Assembly: GCA_018268755.1 (NCBI GenBank)
Contig: JAFDVW010000002.1
Span: 1-64,000 of the forward strand
DNA from: Acidobacteriota bacterium
GTDB taxonomy: Bacteria; Acidobacteriota; Terriglobia; Terriglobales; Acidobacteriaceae
Length of the DNA stretch: 64,000 bases
Direction of reading: 5' to 3'
The notes beneath the pieces were generated by a model. It saw nothing but the letters and a program-made list of their open reading frames with translations, searched no databases and was not told the DNA's origin. Below, one piece after another: positions 16,157 to 24,564 of this stretch. Positions within the stretch are counted from its first letter, which is position 1. Each line of letters opens with the position of its first letter. Position numbers and translations under genes: made by a program.

Positions 16157-18379
16157 ATGGAGCTTTACTCCCCAGATCCGGCTTCTGCCCAGCCTGACCG
16201 GCACAAGCTGGTGGGCCGCGTGCTCTTCGCGCTCTCCGTGCTGGTCGCCGCCCTGGCCGGCACCCTCACTGGACTGCTGTTGGTCTACTCCACCGACCTG
16301 CCGCAGGTGGAGGAACTGGAACGCTACCGTCCCAGCTCGGTCACCGAACTCTACGACGACCACGGCCGCGTCATCGGCACCTTCGCCCTGCAAAAGCGCG
16401 TGGTGGCTTCTTATGACGACTATCCGCCGGTCCTGCGCAATTCCCTGATTTCCATCGAAGACAAGGATTTCTACCGCCACTGGGGCATTAATGTGTGGCG
16501 CATTGTGGGTGCGGCTTATCGCGATATTCAGTCCGGTGGCCGCGTGCAGGGGGCCTCGACCCTCACCATGCAGCTGGCGCGCAATCTCTTCCTCTCTCCT
16601 GACCGCTCCTTCCATCGCAAGATCCAGGAAGCCCTGCTGGCCGTCCAGATCGAACGCCGTTTCACTAAGCCGCAAATTTTCACCTTGTACGCCAACCAGA
16701 TTTATCTCGGCCACGGCGTCTACGGGTTCGAGGCCGCTTCGCAGTATTACTTCAGCAAACCGGCCAAGCAGCTCACACTCCAGGAAGCCGCACTGCTGGC
16801 GGGGTTACCTAAGTCCCCGACTTACTATTCCCCCATCAATCATCCGGACCGCGCCCTCAAGCGTCGCAATCTGGTGATCAATGCACTGCTGGAAGATGGC
16901 AAAATCACCGCCGCGCAAGCCAACGATCTGCGCAACCAACCTCTCGAACTGAAGCTGGCCCGCGACCCCAATTCCCTGGCCCCCTATTTTGTCGAAGAGA
17001 TTCGCCGCTATCTGGAGAACAAATACGGCAGCGATCAGGTGCACGAAGGCGGGCTGCGTGTCTACACCTCGCTCGACATGGACCTGCAGCGCGCCGCCAA
17101 CCAGGCGGTGCTGGATGGCTTGGCCGCCTACGAACGCCGCCACGGCTGGAAGGGCCGCCTGGAAAATGTCCTCGCCTCCGGCGCCACCCTGGCTGCTTAT
17201 CGCCATCCCGACTGGGACGACGATGCTGAAATCAACGGTTACATGCACGCGCTGGTAACCGAAGTCTCGCCGGGGTCAGCCACCGTGAAATTCGGCAAGT
17301 ACACCGCCGTTCTCGGGCCTGCCGATGCCGCCTGGGCCACCAAAAGCATTCAGGACACACTCAAGCCCGGTGATATCGTCTACGTCAAAGTGCTCGCGCT
17401 GGGCGCGGACAAGAAAGCCCACGTCAGTCTGGAACAGGATTCCGGAGCGCAGGGCGCGCTGGTCGCCCTCGACAACGCCACCGGCGCGATCAAGGCCATG
17501 GTCGGCGGGCGCGACTTCAATCTTTCCAAGTTCAATCGCGCCACCCAGGCGCTGCGCCAGGTCGGCTCCTCTTTCAAACCCTACGTCTATACCGCGGCCA
17601 TTGACCAGGGCGCCTCCCCCAATGACATCGTCCTGGACGCGCCAGTTTCCTTTCCCACCGCCTCCGGCCCCTATACGCCGCACAATTACGACGAAAAATT
17701 TGAAGGCAACATCACCTTGCGCCGCGCACTGGCCCAGTCCCGCAATATCCCCGCCTTGAAATTGGCCGACAAAATCGGCATTAAGACCGTCCTGGACTAC
17801 ACCCGCAGATTTGGCGTGACTTCCAACATCCCGCCTTACTTGCCCATTGCCCTGGGAGCGGGCGAGATCACGCTGTTTGAGCAGACCGCGGCCTACAGCG
17901 TGTTCCCCAATGATGGCGTGCGCATTGCGCCCCACTACATCACCAAAGTGACGGACTACGAAGGCCGCGTGCTGGAAGAAGATTTTCCCGAGGTGAAGGA
18001 TGTCATCAGCGCCCGCAGCGCCCGCATCATGACCTCCATGTTGAGCGACGTGGTGCAGCACGGTACCGGCATCGCCGCCAATAGCTTGAAGCTGCCGCTC
18101 GCCGGAAAAACCGGCACCACCAATAACTTTACCGACGCCTGGTTCATGGGATTTTCCCCCACCCTGAGTTGCGGCGTGTGGGTGGGCTTCGACGAGAAAA
18201 GGACGCTCGGCGCCAAAGAAACCGGGGCCCGCGCCGCTCTCCCCATCTGGATGGACTTCATGAAGACCGCGCTGGCCGGCAAAGATCCCGGCGAATTCCA
18301 GCCCCCGCCCGGTGTGCCTGCCCTGGCGCAGAAGCTCGACACACCCGACGCCGCTCCTGCCGAAGAAGAGGCGCAGTAG
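16157..18379 (+). CDS. Penicillin-binding protein 1A (bifunctional GT51/transpeptidase)
   Basis: Class A PBP that polymerises and cross-links peptidoglycan in the periplasm, anchored by one N-terminal helix (about 20-43). The 740 residues show GT51 motifs 'EDKDFYRHWG' (E101 catalytic) and 'GASTLTMQLARNLFLS', then a transpeptidase with SxxK at S471-K474 ('GSSFKP'), a 'QSRN' motif and 'KTGTT' at 651-655. An OB-like insert sits between the domains. A TATGCT box is 11 nt upstream of the ATG. Zinc-ribbon and PASTA genes follow, consistent with an envelope cluster. Confidence 0.95.
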   Translation: MELYSPDPASAQPDRHKLVGRVLFALSVLVAALAGTLTGLLLVYSTDLPQVEELERYRPSSVTELYDDHGRVIGTFALQKRVVASYDDYPPVLRNSLISIEDKDFYRHWGINVWRIVGAAYRDIQSGGRVQGASTLTMQLARNLFLSPDRSFHRKIQEALLAVQIERRFTKPQIFTLYANQIYLGHGVYGFEAASQYYFSKPAKQLTLQEAALLAGLPKSPTYYSPINHPDRALKRRNLVINALLEDGKITAAQANDLRNQPLELKLARDPNSLAPYFVEEIRRYLENKYGSDQVHEGGLRVYTSLDMDLQRAANQAVLDGLAAYERRHGWKGRLENVLASGATLAAYRHPDWDDDAEINGYMHALVTEVSPGSATVKFGKYTAVLGPADAAWATKSIQDTLKPGDIVYVKVLALGADKKAHVSLEQDSGAQGALVALDNATGAIKAMVGGRDFNLSKFNRATQALRQVGSSFKPYVYTAAIDQGASPNDIVLDAPVSFPTASGPYTPHNYDEKFEGNITLRRALAQSRNIPALKLADKIGIKTVLDYTRRFGVTSNIPPYLPIALGAGEITLFEQTAAYSVFPNDGVRIAPHYITKVTDYEGRVLEEDFPEVKDVISARSARIMTSMLSDVVQHGTGIAANSLKLPLAGKTGTTNNFTDAWFMGFSPTLSCGVWVGFDEKRTLGAKETGARAALPIWMDFMKTALAGKDPGEFQPPPGVPALAQKLDTPDAAPAEEEAQ

Positions 18380-18414
18380 GCGAAAACTGCCCTGCGGCGT
18401 ATGATTCCAACCCT

Positions 18415-19095
18415 ATGACGATCGAATCGGAGCGGCAGCGCCTGGCGCAACTCTACGCTGGCATGTCCCTCGGTGAGCTGCAGAAGGTCGCGGAGGACGC
18501 CGCTTCTTTGACGGAGGTTGCGCGCGAAGCTCTGCACGCGGAGATTGCCCGCCGCAACCAGCTGGGAGATGACGTGCAGGAGGGCCCTCTGCAAGCCGCG
18601 ATCAGCCCTGAGCCCGAGCAGCGCGATCTCGTGCTGGTACGCCGTTTTCGCGATCTGCCCGAGGCGCTCTTGGCCAAAGGCGCTCTAGACTCCGCCGGCA
18701 TCCCCTGCTTTCTCGCCGATGACAACATGGTCCGCATGGACTGGTTCATCTCCAACCTGCTGGGCGGCGCCAAGCTTCTGGTGGACCGGGAAAACCTGCA
18801 TGCCGCGATCGAGCTCCTGGACCACCCCATTCCCGAAATCTTCGAGGTGGAAGGGATCGGAGAATACGAACAGCCGCGCTGTCCCCGCTGCCAATCCCTC
18901 GATATCCATTTTGAAGATCTGGATAAGCAGGTTGCCTATGTCGGGCTCTTCGCCAGCATTCCCATTCCTTACTACCGGCACCGCTGGAAATGTGCCGCCT
19001 GCGGCCTGGCGTGGAAGGAAGAAGAAGAATCCGGGGATGCGGAGGATGGCGGTTCTCCATCCTCCCCGGAAGGCGATGACGCCCCAAAGTTATAA
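18415..19095 (+). CDS. DUF2007-like protein with C-terminal zinc ribbon
   Basis: A 226-residue cytosolic protein. The central region ('LVRRFRDLPEALLAKGALDSAGIPCFLADDN', given here only by its key words RRFRDLPEA and GIPCFLADD, about 63-105) resembles DUF2007 putative signal-transducing domains. The C-terminus has a four-Cys zinc ribbon, 'CPRC' and 'CAAC' about 40 residues apart, and an acidic tail. ATG 18415 was chosen because the longer reading frame runs antiphase into PBP1A. TATGAT ends 9 nt before the ATG, so the mRNA may be leaderless. It lies 35 bp after PBP1A and 9 bp before the PASTA gene. Role unknown. Confidence 0.7.
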   Translation: MTIESERQRLAQLYAGMSLGELQKVAEDAASLTEVAREALHAEIARRNQLGDDVQEGPLQAAISPEPEQRDLVLVRRFRDLPEALLAKGALDSAGIPCFLADDNMVRMDWFISNLLGGAKLLVDRENLHAAIELLDHPIPEIFEVEGIGEYEQPRCPRCQSLDIHFEDLDKQVAYVGLFASIPIPYYRHRWKCAACGLAWKEEEESGDAEDGGSPSSPEGDDAPKL

Positions 19096-19104
19096 TCTCC
19101 TGAC

Positions 19105-19833
19105 ATGCGAGCTTTCTTCCGTTTCGTGCTGCGCGCCCTGCTGTTGATCGTGGTGTTCCTCGTCTCCATGCTCACGGCCATGCGCTTTGCCATCCACGGA
19201 CGCGAAGTCGCCGTGCCCGACCTGCTCAGCAAAACTCCCAGTGAAGCGCAAAGATTGTCTGAAGCTGAAGGCTTGCAGGTGGAAATTGAGCGCCAGTACT
19301 TCAGCCCCAATGTGCCGGAGGGAAGAATTCTCTCGCAGGCCCCACCTGCCGGCAGCAAAGTGCGGCGGGGCTGGCAGATTCGCGTGGCCCAGAGTCTCGG
19401 CCCGCAGCGGGTGGAAATCCCCAGCGTGTTGGGCCAGAGTCAGCGCGTGGCCGAGATCAACATTCGCCGCCGCGGACTTGAAATTGCCGGCGTCGCGCTG
19501 ATCGCCATGCCCGGGGCCGATCCTGACCAGGTCCTCTCCCAAAGTCCGCCTCCTAGCGCCAGCGGCATCTCCGCACCCAAAATCAGTTTGCTGGTCTCCG
19601 GGCCCGCCGCGACGCAAGCCGTCGTGATGCCCAGTTTTGTGGGGCAACCCATGGGGACGGTGCGCCAGACGCTCGAAGACGCAGGCTTCCACCTGGGCAC
19701 TGTCGCTCCCGCCGCCGCGGATAGCGCCGCGCCTTCATCGGCCCCCGCTGCAGCCAGCATCGTGGTTTCACAGACTCCTCCTGCCGGAGAAAAGGTCCTG
19801 CTGGGCGCCACCATCAATTTTCAGGTGCGATAA
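19105..19833 (+). CDS. Membrane-anchored PASTA-domain protein
   Basis: A 242-residue protein with one N-terminal transmembrane helix (about 5-26) and three extracytoplasmic PASTA repeats (about 35-100, 101-170, 173-242). Each has a 'VP(D/S)' or 'MPSFVGQ' start and an 'SQ(A/S)PP(A)G' turn. PASTA domains bind peptidoglycan stem peptides or beta-lactams. No kinase domain is attached, unlike PknB/StkP. With PBP1A two genes upstream it probably modulates wall synthesis. A TATAAT ends 8 nt before the ATG. Confidence 0.88.
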   Translation: MRAFFRFVLRALLLIVVFLVSMLTAMRFAIHGREVAVPDLLSKTPSEAQRLSEAEGLQVEIERQYFSPNVPEGRILSQAPPAGSKVRRGWQIRVAQSLGPQRVEIPSVLGQSQRVAEINIRRRGLEIAGVALIAMPGADPDQVLSQSPPPSASGISAPKISLLVSGPAATQAVVMPSFVGQPMGTVRQTLEDAGFHLGTVAPAAADSAAPSSAPAAASIVVSQTPPAGEKVLLGATINFQVR

Positions 19834-19854
19834 ATAATGACTGCGGTATGCTCG

Positions 19855-19879
19855 TGTGGCGCGGGTGTCTCACCCGCGC
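19855..19879. repeat. GC-rich hairpin, copy 2
   Basis: 9-bp stem GCGCGGGTG/CACCCGCGC with loop TCT, led by GTG. Related to the hairpin at 2776-2795. It sits between the convergent PASTA and rsmB genes without a T-run. Confidence 0.55.
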
Positions 19880-19935
19880 GTAGCAGGAGACGCAACCATT
19901 CGCTGCAAACCTTTGGCCGCCACGCAAGAAACCTG

Positions 19936-21264
19936 CTAAACCCTCTCCAGCACCGCTGCAAAGAACCCATCGCAAGGATGCGTTCCCGGCGTCGTGCGCA
20001 GATACCGGCCCTTGACCAGCGAATCCAAGTCCTTCCACGCCAGCTCATCACCCAGCCGTTCCAACTCGGCCCGGCAATCTCGCAGGCGAAACCCCGTTCC
20101 CAGGGCCTTCTCCACGACGGCTTCATTCTCTTCGTGCTCCAGCGAGCACGTCGAATACACCAGCCGCCCACCCGAAGCTATCTGCTTCATCGCTGCCCGC
20201 AAAATTTCCAGCTGCCGGGCCGGCAGATCGACCAGGTCCTCCGCTTGCAGCCGCCACTTGATCTCCGGATTACGCGCCAGTGTGCCGGTGCCGGTACACG
20301 GTACATCGGCCAGCACGCGATCGAAGCGCGCCTCGCCTTTCAGCTTGCGTACGTCGCTCACTTCGACCTCGACATTTTTGGCTGGGACCAGTTTCCGCAA
20401 CAACCGCGCCCGGTGCGCATGCAATTCCACGGCCGTGATCTTGGCGCCTGGGTTCTGCTCGGCCAGGATGCGGGTCTTGCCTCCCGGCGCGGCGCAGCAA
20501 TCCAGGATATTCGCACCCTTGCCGACCAGCAGCGCCACTAACTGCGAGCTTTCGTCCTGGACCGCAACCCGCCCTTCGCGGAAAGCTTTGGTTTTCGTGA
20601 TGTCGCCCTCAAGCACCACTCGCGCCGAGGTCAACAGCCGTCCGGGAGCCAATTCAATGCCCTCCTGCCGAAGCTCCGCCTCCACCTCTGCCTTCTGCAG
20701 GCGAACTGTGGTCGCAGGAATTTGCTGGTCTCCAGCGCAAATCTTCGCGGCGCGTTCCAGACCCAACTCCCGCACCCAGCGCTCCACCAGCCACCGCGGA
20801 TGGGCATATTGTTGGGCCAGGACCTCCGCCGAAAGCGCCTGCTTCGTTTCTGTGGAAGCGCCCGCCTTGCTTCCCGGCTGATCAGCGATCTTTCGCAACA
20901 CGGCGTTGGCGAAGCCGGCGGCCGAGCGCTTGCGCGACTGCTTGACCAGCTCCACGCTTTCGTGGATCGCGGCCCACGCCGGAATCCGGTCAAGAAACAA
21001 CAGCTGATATACGCCCATGCGCAACGCGGCCAGCACTTCCGCATCCAGCTTTGGGATTTTTTGCGAAGAGTGCGCCGAAATCTTCCCGTCCAGCCACGAC
21101 CGCCAACGCAACACGCCCAGCACAATTTCCGTGGCCAGATTGTGGTCGGCAGGCGAAAGGCGGGAGGCGTGGGATGAGTGCAGCAACTCCGAGGCATACC
21201 CGCCCTTCTGCTCCACCTGGAGCAGAATTTCGAAGATCACGGCGCGCGCAGGAGAAATCGGCAT
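19936..21264 (-). CDS. rsmB: 16S rRNA (cytosine-967-C5)-methyltransferase
   Basis: Makes m5C967 in 16S rRNA. The 442-residue protein has an N-terminal NusB-like helical domain ('SPARAVIFEILLQVEQ', 'FANAVLRKIAD') and a methyltransferase with 'LDCCAAPGGKTRILAE', the catalytic Cys pair in 'DVPCTGTGTLAR' and 'STCSLEHEEN'. The ATG at 21264 gives the normal N-terminus; the frame is open farther upstream only through a REP unit. It is last in the minus-strand series aroC-def-fmt-rsmB, a common arrangement of translation genes. Confidence 0.93.
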   Translation of the reverse strand: MPISPARAVIFEILLQVEQKGGYASELLHSSHASRLSPADHNLATEIVLGVLRWRSWLDGKISAHSSQKIPKLDAEVLAALRMGVYQLLFLDRIPAWAAIHESVELVKQSRKRSAAGFANAVLRKIADQPGSKAGASTETKQALSAEVLAQQYAHPRWLVERWVRELGLERAAKICAGDQQIPATTVRLQKAEVEAELRQEGIELAPGRLLTSARVVLEGDITKTKAFREGRVAVQDESSQLVALLVGKGANILDCCAAPGGKTRILAEQNPGAKITAVELHAHRARLLRKLVPAKNVEVEVSDVRKLKGEARFDRVLADVPCTGTGTLARNPEIKWRLQAEDLVDLPARQLEILRAAMKQIASGGRLVYSTCSLEHEENEAVVEKALGTGFRLRDCRAELERLGDELAWKDLDSLVKGRYLRTTPGTHPCDGFFAAVLERV

Positions 21265-21311
21265 TAGTCTCTGAATGTCATTCTGAATTGTGTGGTCAAT
21301 TTGAGGTGTGT

Positions 21312-21371
21312 TGTCATTCTGAGCGAAGCGGAAGCAAGCGAAGCGCGGCTTCCGCAAGTCGAAGAATCCCT
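21312..21371 (+). repeat. REP-like unit, copy C
   Basis: Begins TTGTCATTCTGAGCGAAGCG and ends GTCGAAGAATCCCTA, with a GGAAGC...GCTTCC inner stem. It fills most of the gap between fmt and rsmB. Confidence 0.85.
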
Positions 21372-21378
21372 ATCCAAT

Positions 21379-22332
21379 TCAAGCACCGGCCACCGTGTGG
21401 CCCAGCTTCTCGCCCGGATTAGGGCGATAGCCGTGCACAAAGTCCGGCCCCGGCATGCGCTTCTTGCCCTCGACCTGCACTTCGAGTAGTTCGAGTGCCC
21501 CCGTGGCACAGCCGGCAAACAAGCTGCCAGCCTCGACCTCCAACTCTCCCGGCACCAGCTTTCGCTCCACCGCCTTGGCCGACCACACATGCAGGTTCTT
21601 GCCCCGAAACGTGGTGAACGCCCCCGGCCAGGGCGTAAATCCGCGCAGGCGATGGCAGATTTCCCCCGCCGAACGATGAAAATCGATACGGCCGTCTTCT
21701 TTTTTCAGGATCGGCGCCAGCGTGGCTTTGCTGTGGTCTTGTGGCCGCGGCGCAATGGTCCCCGCCTGCAATCCCCGCAGGGTCTCTACCAGCAACTCCG
21801 CGCCCGGAGCGGAAAGCTTCGGGGCCAGCGTCTCCGCCGTATCGTCGGGAGCAATGGCAATCTCCTGCTGCAACAGGATGTCGCCGCTATCGAGCCCCGC
21901 GTCGATGCGCATCGTAGTGTTGCCGGTCACGCTTTCGCCGCTGGCAATTGCCCACTGGATGGGCGCGGCCCCGCGATACTTCGGCAACAGCGAAGCATGC
22001 AGATTGATATTGCCCAGCGGCGGCAGGTCCAGCATCCACTGTGGAATAATGCGCCCATAACCTACCACGATGATGGCGTCCGGCTTCAAAGCGCTAAGTT
22101 GGGCGCGGAACTCTTCGTTGTGTTTGATCTTTTCCGGCTGGGTGATGGGGAGCTTGAAGTCGAGCGCGCATTGCTTCACCGGCGAGAACGCTACTTCCAT
22201 GCCGCGCCCCTTGGGGCGGTCGGGCTGGGTGACCACCAGTGGCACGGAAAATCCCGCCTCGACCAGCTTTTGCAGCGTGGGAACGGCAAAACGCGGCGTA
22301 CCGCAGAAAACAAGATGAAGGAGATTTTGCAA
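21379..22332 (-). CDS. fmt: Methionyl-tRNA formyltransferase
   Basis: Formylates initiator Met-tRNA using 10-formyl-THF. The 317 residues carry 'VFCGTPRFAVPTL', 'NLHASLLPKYRGAAPIQWA' (the catalytic N-H-D set) and the C-terminal OB domain ('GRIDFHRSAGEICHRLRGF', then 'TPWPGAFT'). The only usable start is TTG at 22332, and its last bases belong to the AT-rich palindrome that fills the def-fmt gap. No Shine-Dalgarno is visible and the protein starts within a few residues of the usual position. The native start may have been displaced by the repeat. Confidence 0.93.
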   Translation of the reverse strand: MQNLLHLVFCGTPRFAVPTLQKLVEAGFSVPLVVTQPDRPKGRGMEVAFSPVKQCALDFKLPITQPEKIKHNEEFRAQLSALKPDAIIVVGYGRIIPQWMLDLPPLGNINLHASLLPKYRGAAPIQWAIASGESVTGNTTMRIDAGLDSGDILLQQEIAIAPDDTAETLAPKLSAPGAELLVETLRGLQAGTIAPRPQDHSKATLAPILKKEDGRIDFHRSAGEICHRLRGFTPWPGAFTTFRGKNLHVWSAKAVERKLVPGELEVEAGSLFAGCATGALELLEVQVEGKKRMPGPDFVHGYRPNPGEKLGHTVAGA

Positions 22333-22420
22333 TTTGGTAATCGGGTAATTTTGTAATTCAAGAACAAAGTTTCAGACGCGGGTTCAAATTACCAAATTCC
22401 CCGCTTACCAAATTACAAAT
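22331..22420. repeat. AT-rich imperfect palindrome, copy 2 (def-fmt spacer)
   Basis: Arms at 22331-22358 and about 22385-22420 form an imperfect inverted repeat. The first arm is an exact 28-nt reverse complement of 634-661. The element spans nearly the whole interval between the def stop (22423) and the fmt TTG (22332). Confidence 0.88.
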
Positions 22421-22422
22421 CC

Positions 22423-22932
22423 CTACCATTCTCCCGCTTTCACCAGCTTGCGGATCTTGCGTTTGATCAGGTCCCGTTTCAGCGCGCTGATGTGGCTGAT
22501 GTAGAGCTTCCCGTTCAAGTGGTCGGTCTCATGCAGGAAGGCGCGCGCCAGCAGGTCTTCGCCCGTCTTCTCGTACCATTTGCCATTCACATCCTGGGCG
22601 CGCACGGTGACTTTTTTCCCGCGCGTGACCTCTTCACGAAACTCGGGAATGCTCAGGCAGCCTTCGCTGCCCCGCTGCTTGCCCTCAACGTGGAGGATCT
22701 GCGGATTGGCCAGCACCAACTTGGCCTCGGGGTCTTCCTTGAAGGTCACATCGATGACCGCCAGGTGCTTGGAGATGCCAATCTGCGGCGCCGCCAGGCC
22801 CACGCCATGCGCCGCGTACATGGACTCGAACATGTCCTCCACCAGCTTTTTCAGTTCGTCATCAAACACGGTGACCGGCTCGGCCTGTTTCTCGAGGACT
22901 GGGTCGCCATACTTCACGATGGGATAGATCAT
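22423..22932 (-). CDS. def: Peptide deformylase
   Basis: Removes the N-formyl group from nascent proteins; Fe2+ or Zn2+ enzyme. The 169 residues contain all three motifs: 'GVGLAAPQIG' (motif 1), 'EGCLSIP' (metal-ligand Cys) and 'HETDHLNG' (HExxH). It precedes fmt in transcription order, the usual functional pairing of formylation and deformylation. The ATG at 22932 begins MIYPIVKYGDPVL. It is 18 bp after aroC. Confidence 0.96.
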   Translation of the reverse strand: MIYPIVKYGDPVLEKQAEPVTVFDDELKKLVEDMFESMYAAHGVGLAAPQIGISKHLAVIDVTFKEDPEAKLVLANPQILHVEGKQRGSEGCLSIPEFREEVTRGKKVTVRAQDVNGKWYEKTGEDLLARAFLHETDHLNGKLYISHISALKRDLIKRKIRKLVKAGEW

Positions 22933-22950
22933 CAGTTATAGGGGGACTGC

Positions 22951-24123
22951 TCAGTAGTTTTTTAACTGCTCCAGATATCCTGCAAAATTGCGTTTGGTCT
23001 CGACCATCGAGTCGCCGCCGAACTTCTCCAGCGCGCAGCGTGCCATGGTCAGCGCCACCATGGCTTCCGCGGCCACGCCCGCCGCCGGCACCACACACAC
23101 ATCGGACCGTTCGTAGGCCGCCTTCACCGGCTCGCGGGAGGTGAAATCCACCGATTGCAAGGGACGCCGCAGCGTCGAAATCGGCTTCAGATAGCCGCGC
23201 ACCCGGATCTCCTGCCCATTCGATGTGCCACCTTCAATGCCACCCGCGTTATTGCGGTTGCGGGTAAAGCCGGTGAACCCGGACTTCGCCCCATAGCCAA
23301 TCTCATCGTGCACTTCCGAACCCGGCACGTAGGCCCCGGCAATGCCGGTGCCGATTTCCACCGCCTTCACCGCCTGCAGCGACATCACCGCGGCCGCCAG
23401 CAGCGCATCCAGACGTTCGTCCCACTGCACATGCGTGCCCAGCCCCGGCGGAACCCCATGCGTCACCACCTCAAAAACTCCGCCCAGCGTGTCACCGGTC
23501 TTATAAATCTTATCGACCTCTTCCTTCATGCGCTGTTCGGTATCCGGGTCTGCACAGTTCAGCAGGACTTCCTGTTTCTCCCACAGGGCTTGAATTTTCT
23601 CCCAGGGAACCTCGTCTTTCAGCTCCACCGGCCCCACGCCAATCACGTGGCTCAGCACTTCGATGTTCAGTTCCCGCAGAAATGACTTGGCCAGCGCGCC
23701 GATCGCCACCCGCGCCGCCGACTCCCGCGCGGACGCTCGCTCGAGAATATAGCGCGCCTCGGAAAAGTTATACTTCAGCGCTCCCGCCAGGTCGGCATGC
23801 CCCGGACGCGGCGAGGCTACGCGTTTGTGCTTGGCCGGGTCGCCCTCCTCGACTGGCAGCGATTCGGTCCAGTTCTTCCAGTCTTTGTTTTCCAGCAGCA
23901 CCGCGATGGGCGAACCAATGGTCTTGCCGTGCCGCACGCCGGAAAGAATGTGGGCTTTGTCGGTTTCAATCTTCATGCGCCCGCCGCGGCCGTAGCCCTG
24001 CTGGCGGCGCCAAAGTTCCCGGTCTATAAAGGCCTGGTCTACCGGCACCCCGGCTGGCAGCCCCGAGAGGTACGCGACCAGCGCCTCCCCGTGAGATTCT
24101 CCTGCAGTAAAGTAACGAAGCAT
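22951..24123 (-). CDS. aroC: Chorismate synthase
   Basis: Last step of the shikimate pathway, converting EPSP to chorismate with reduced FMN. The 390-residue protein starts '[17 protein letters not shown]', the invariant N-terminus with the catalytic His, and has '[13 protein letters not shown]', '[12 protein letters not shown]' and '[11 protein letters not shown]'. Chorismate feeds TrpE/TrpG encoded elsewhere in the window. A TACAAT box ends 9 nt before the ATG. def follows 18 bp later. Confidence 0.97.
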   Translation of the reverse strand: MLRYFTAGESHGEALVAYLSGLPAGVPVDQAFIDRELWRRQQGYGRGGRMKIETDKAHILSGVRHGKTIGSPIAVLLENKDWKNWTESLPVEEGDPAKHKRVASPRPGHADLAGALKYNFSEARYILERASARESAARVAIGALAKSFLRELNIEVLSHVIGVGPVELKDEVPWEKIQALWEKQEVLLNCADPDTEQRMKEEVDKIYKTGDTLGGVFEVVTHGVPPGLGTHVQWDERLDALLAAAVMSLQAVKAVEIGTGIAGAYVPGSEVHDEIGYGAKSGFTGFTRNRNNAGGIEGGTSNGQEIRVRGYLKPISTLRRPLQSVDFTSREPVKAAYERSDVCVVPAAGVAAEAMVALTMARCALEKFGGDSMVETKRNFAGYLEQLKNY

Positions 24124-24564
24124 CGCTCTTGGATTGTAAATGATGCCGTGCTCCAGATTACGCAGGCACGTGTGTTTTCATGGATTTGTGCTTCATTCAA
24201 CCGAATGAAGAGCAAAAATCAAGTTTTATAAAGGATGAAGACCGAGCCGCATGTATGGATCGAGAGGGTGGCGCAGGCCTTTAAGGCCTGCGATTTGGCG
24301 GCAAGCAATATGCGGCTTTAGCCGCTGCGGTGCTTAGGCGCTTCGCGCGGTAGCTTCTTCGTCAGAAATCAAATTCGCAGCGCTGAAGCGCAGCGCTACC
24401 CGACATCGCCGAATTCTCAGCCCCCTCCTACACAAGCGACAACCGATTGATTCTAATCAACTTAATGAGGATAAGACTCGCGGAATGCAGCCCGCGGGCA
24501 ATTTCAATTGTGATACCCTAACACTTGTCTGAGGCCTGCTTCCTCGAAGCAGCATCGAATAACC
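24124..24564. other. Palindrome-rich intergenic region
   Basis: The 441 bp between divergent aroC and the DUF1385 gene hold several inverted repeats: CGCAGGCCTT/AAGGCCTGCG at 24272-24292, GCGGCTTTAGCCGC near 24313-24326, and the AGCGCTGAAGCGCAGCGCT block near 24379-24397. No ORF looks real. The DUF1385 promoter should lie at the right end but no clear -35/-10 was seen. Confidence 0.55.

Noticed and set aside
24124-24564. tRNA or CRISPR in the repeat-rich gap
   Set aside because: The repeats are individual palindromes without regular spacers, and no cloverleaf with a GTTCGA-like T-loop and CCA end could be drawn.
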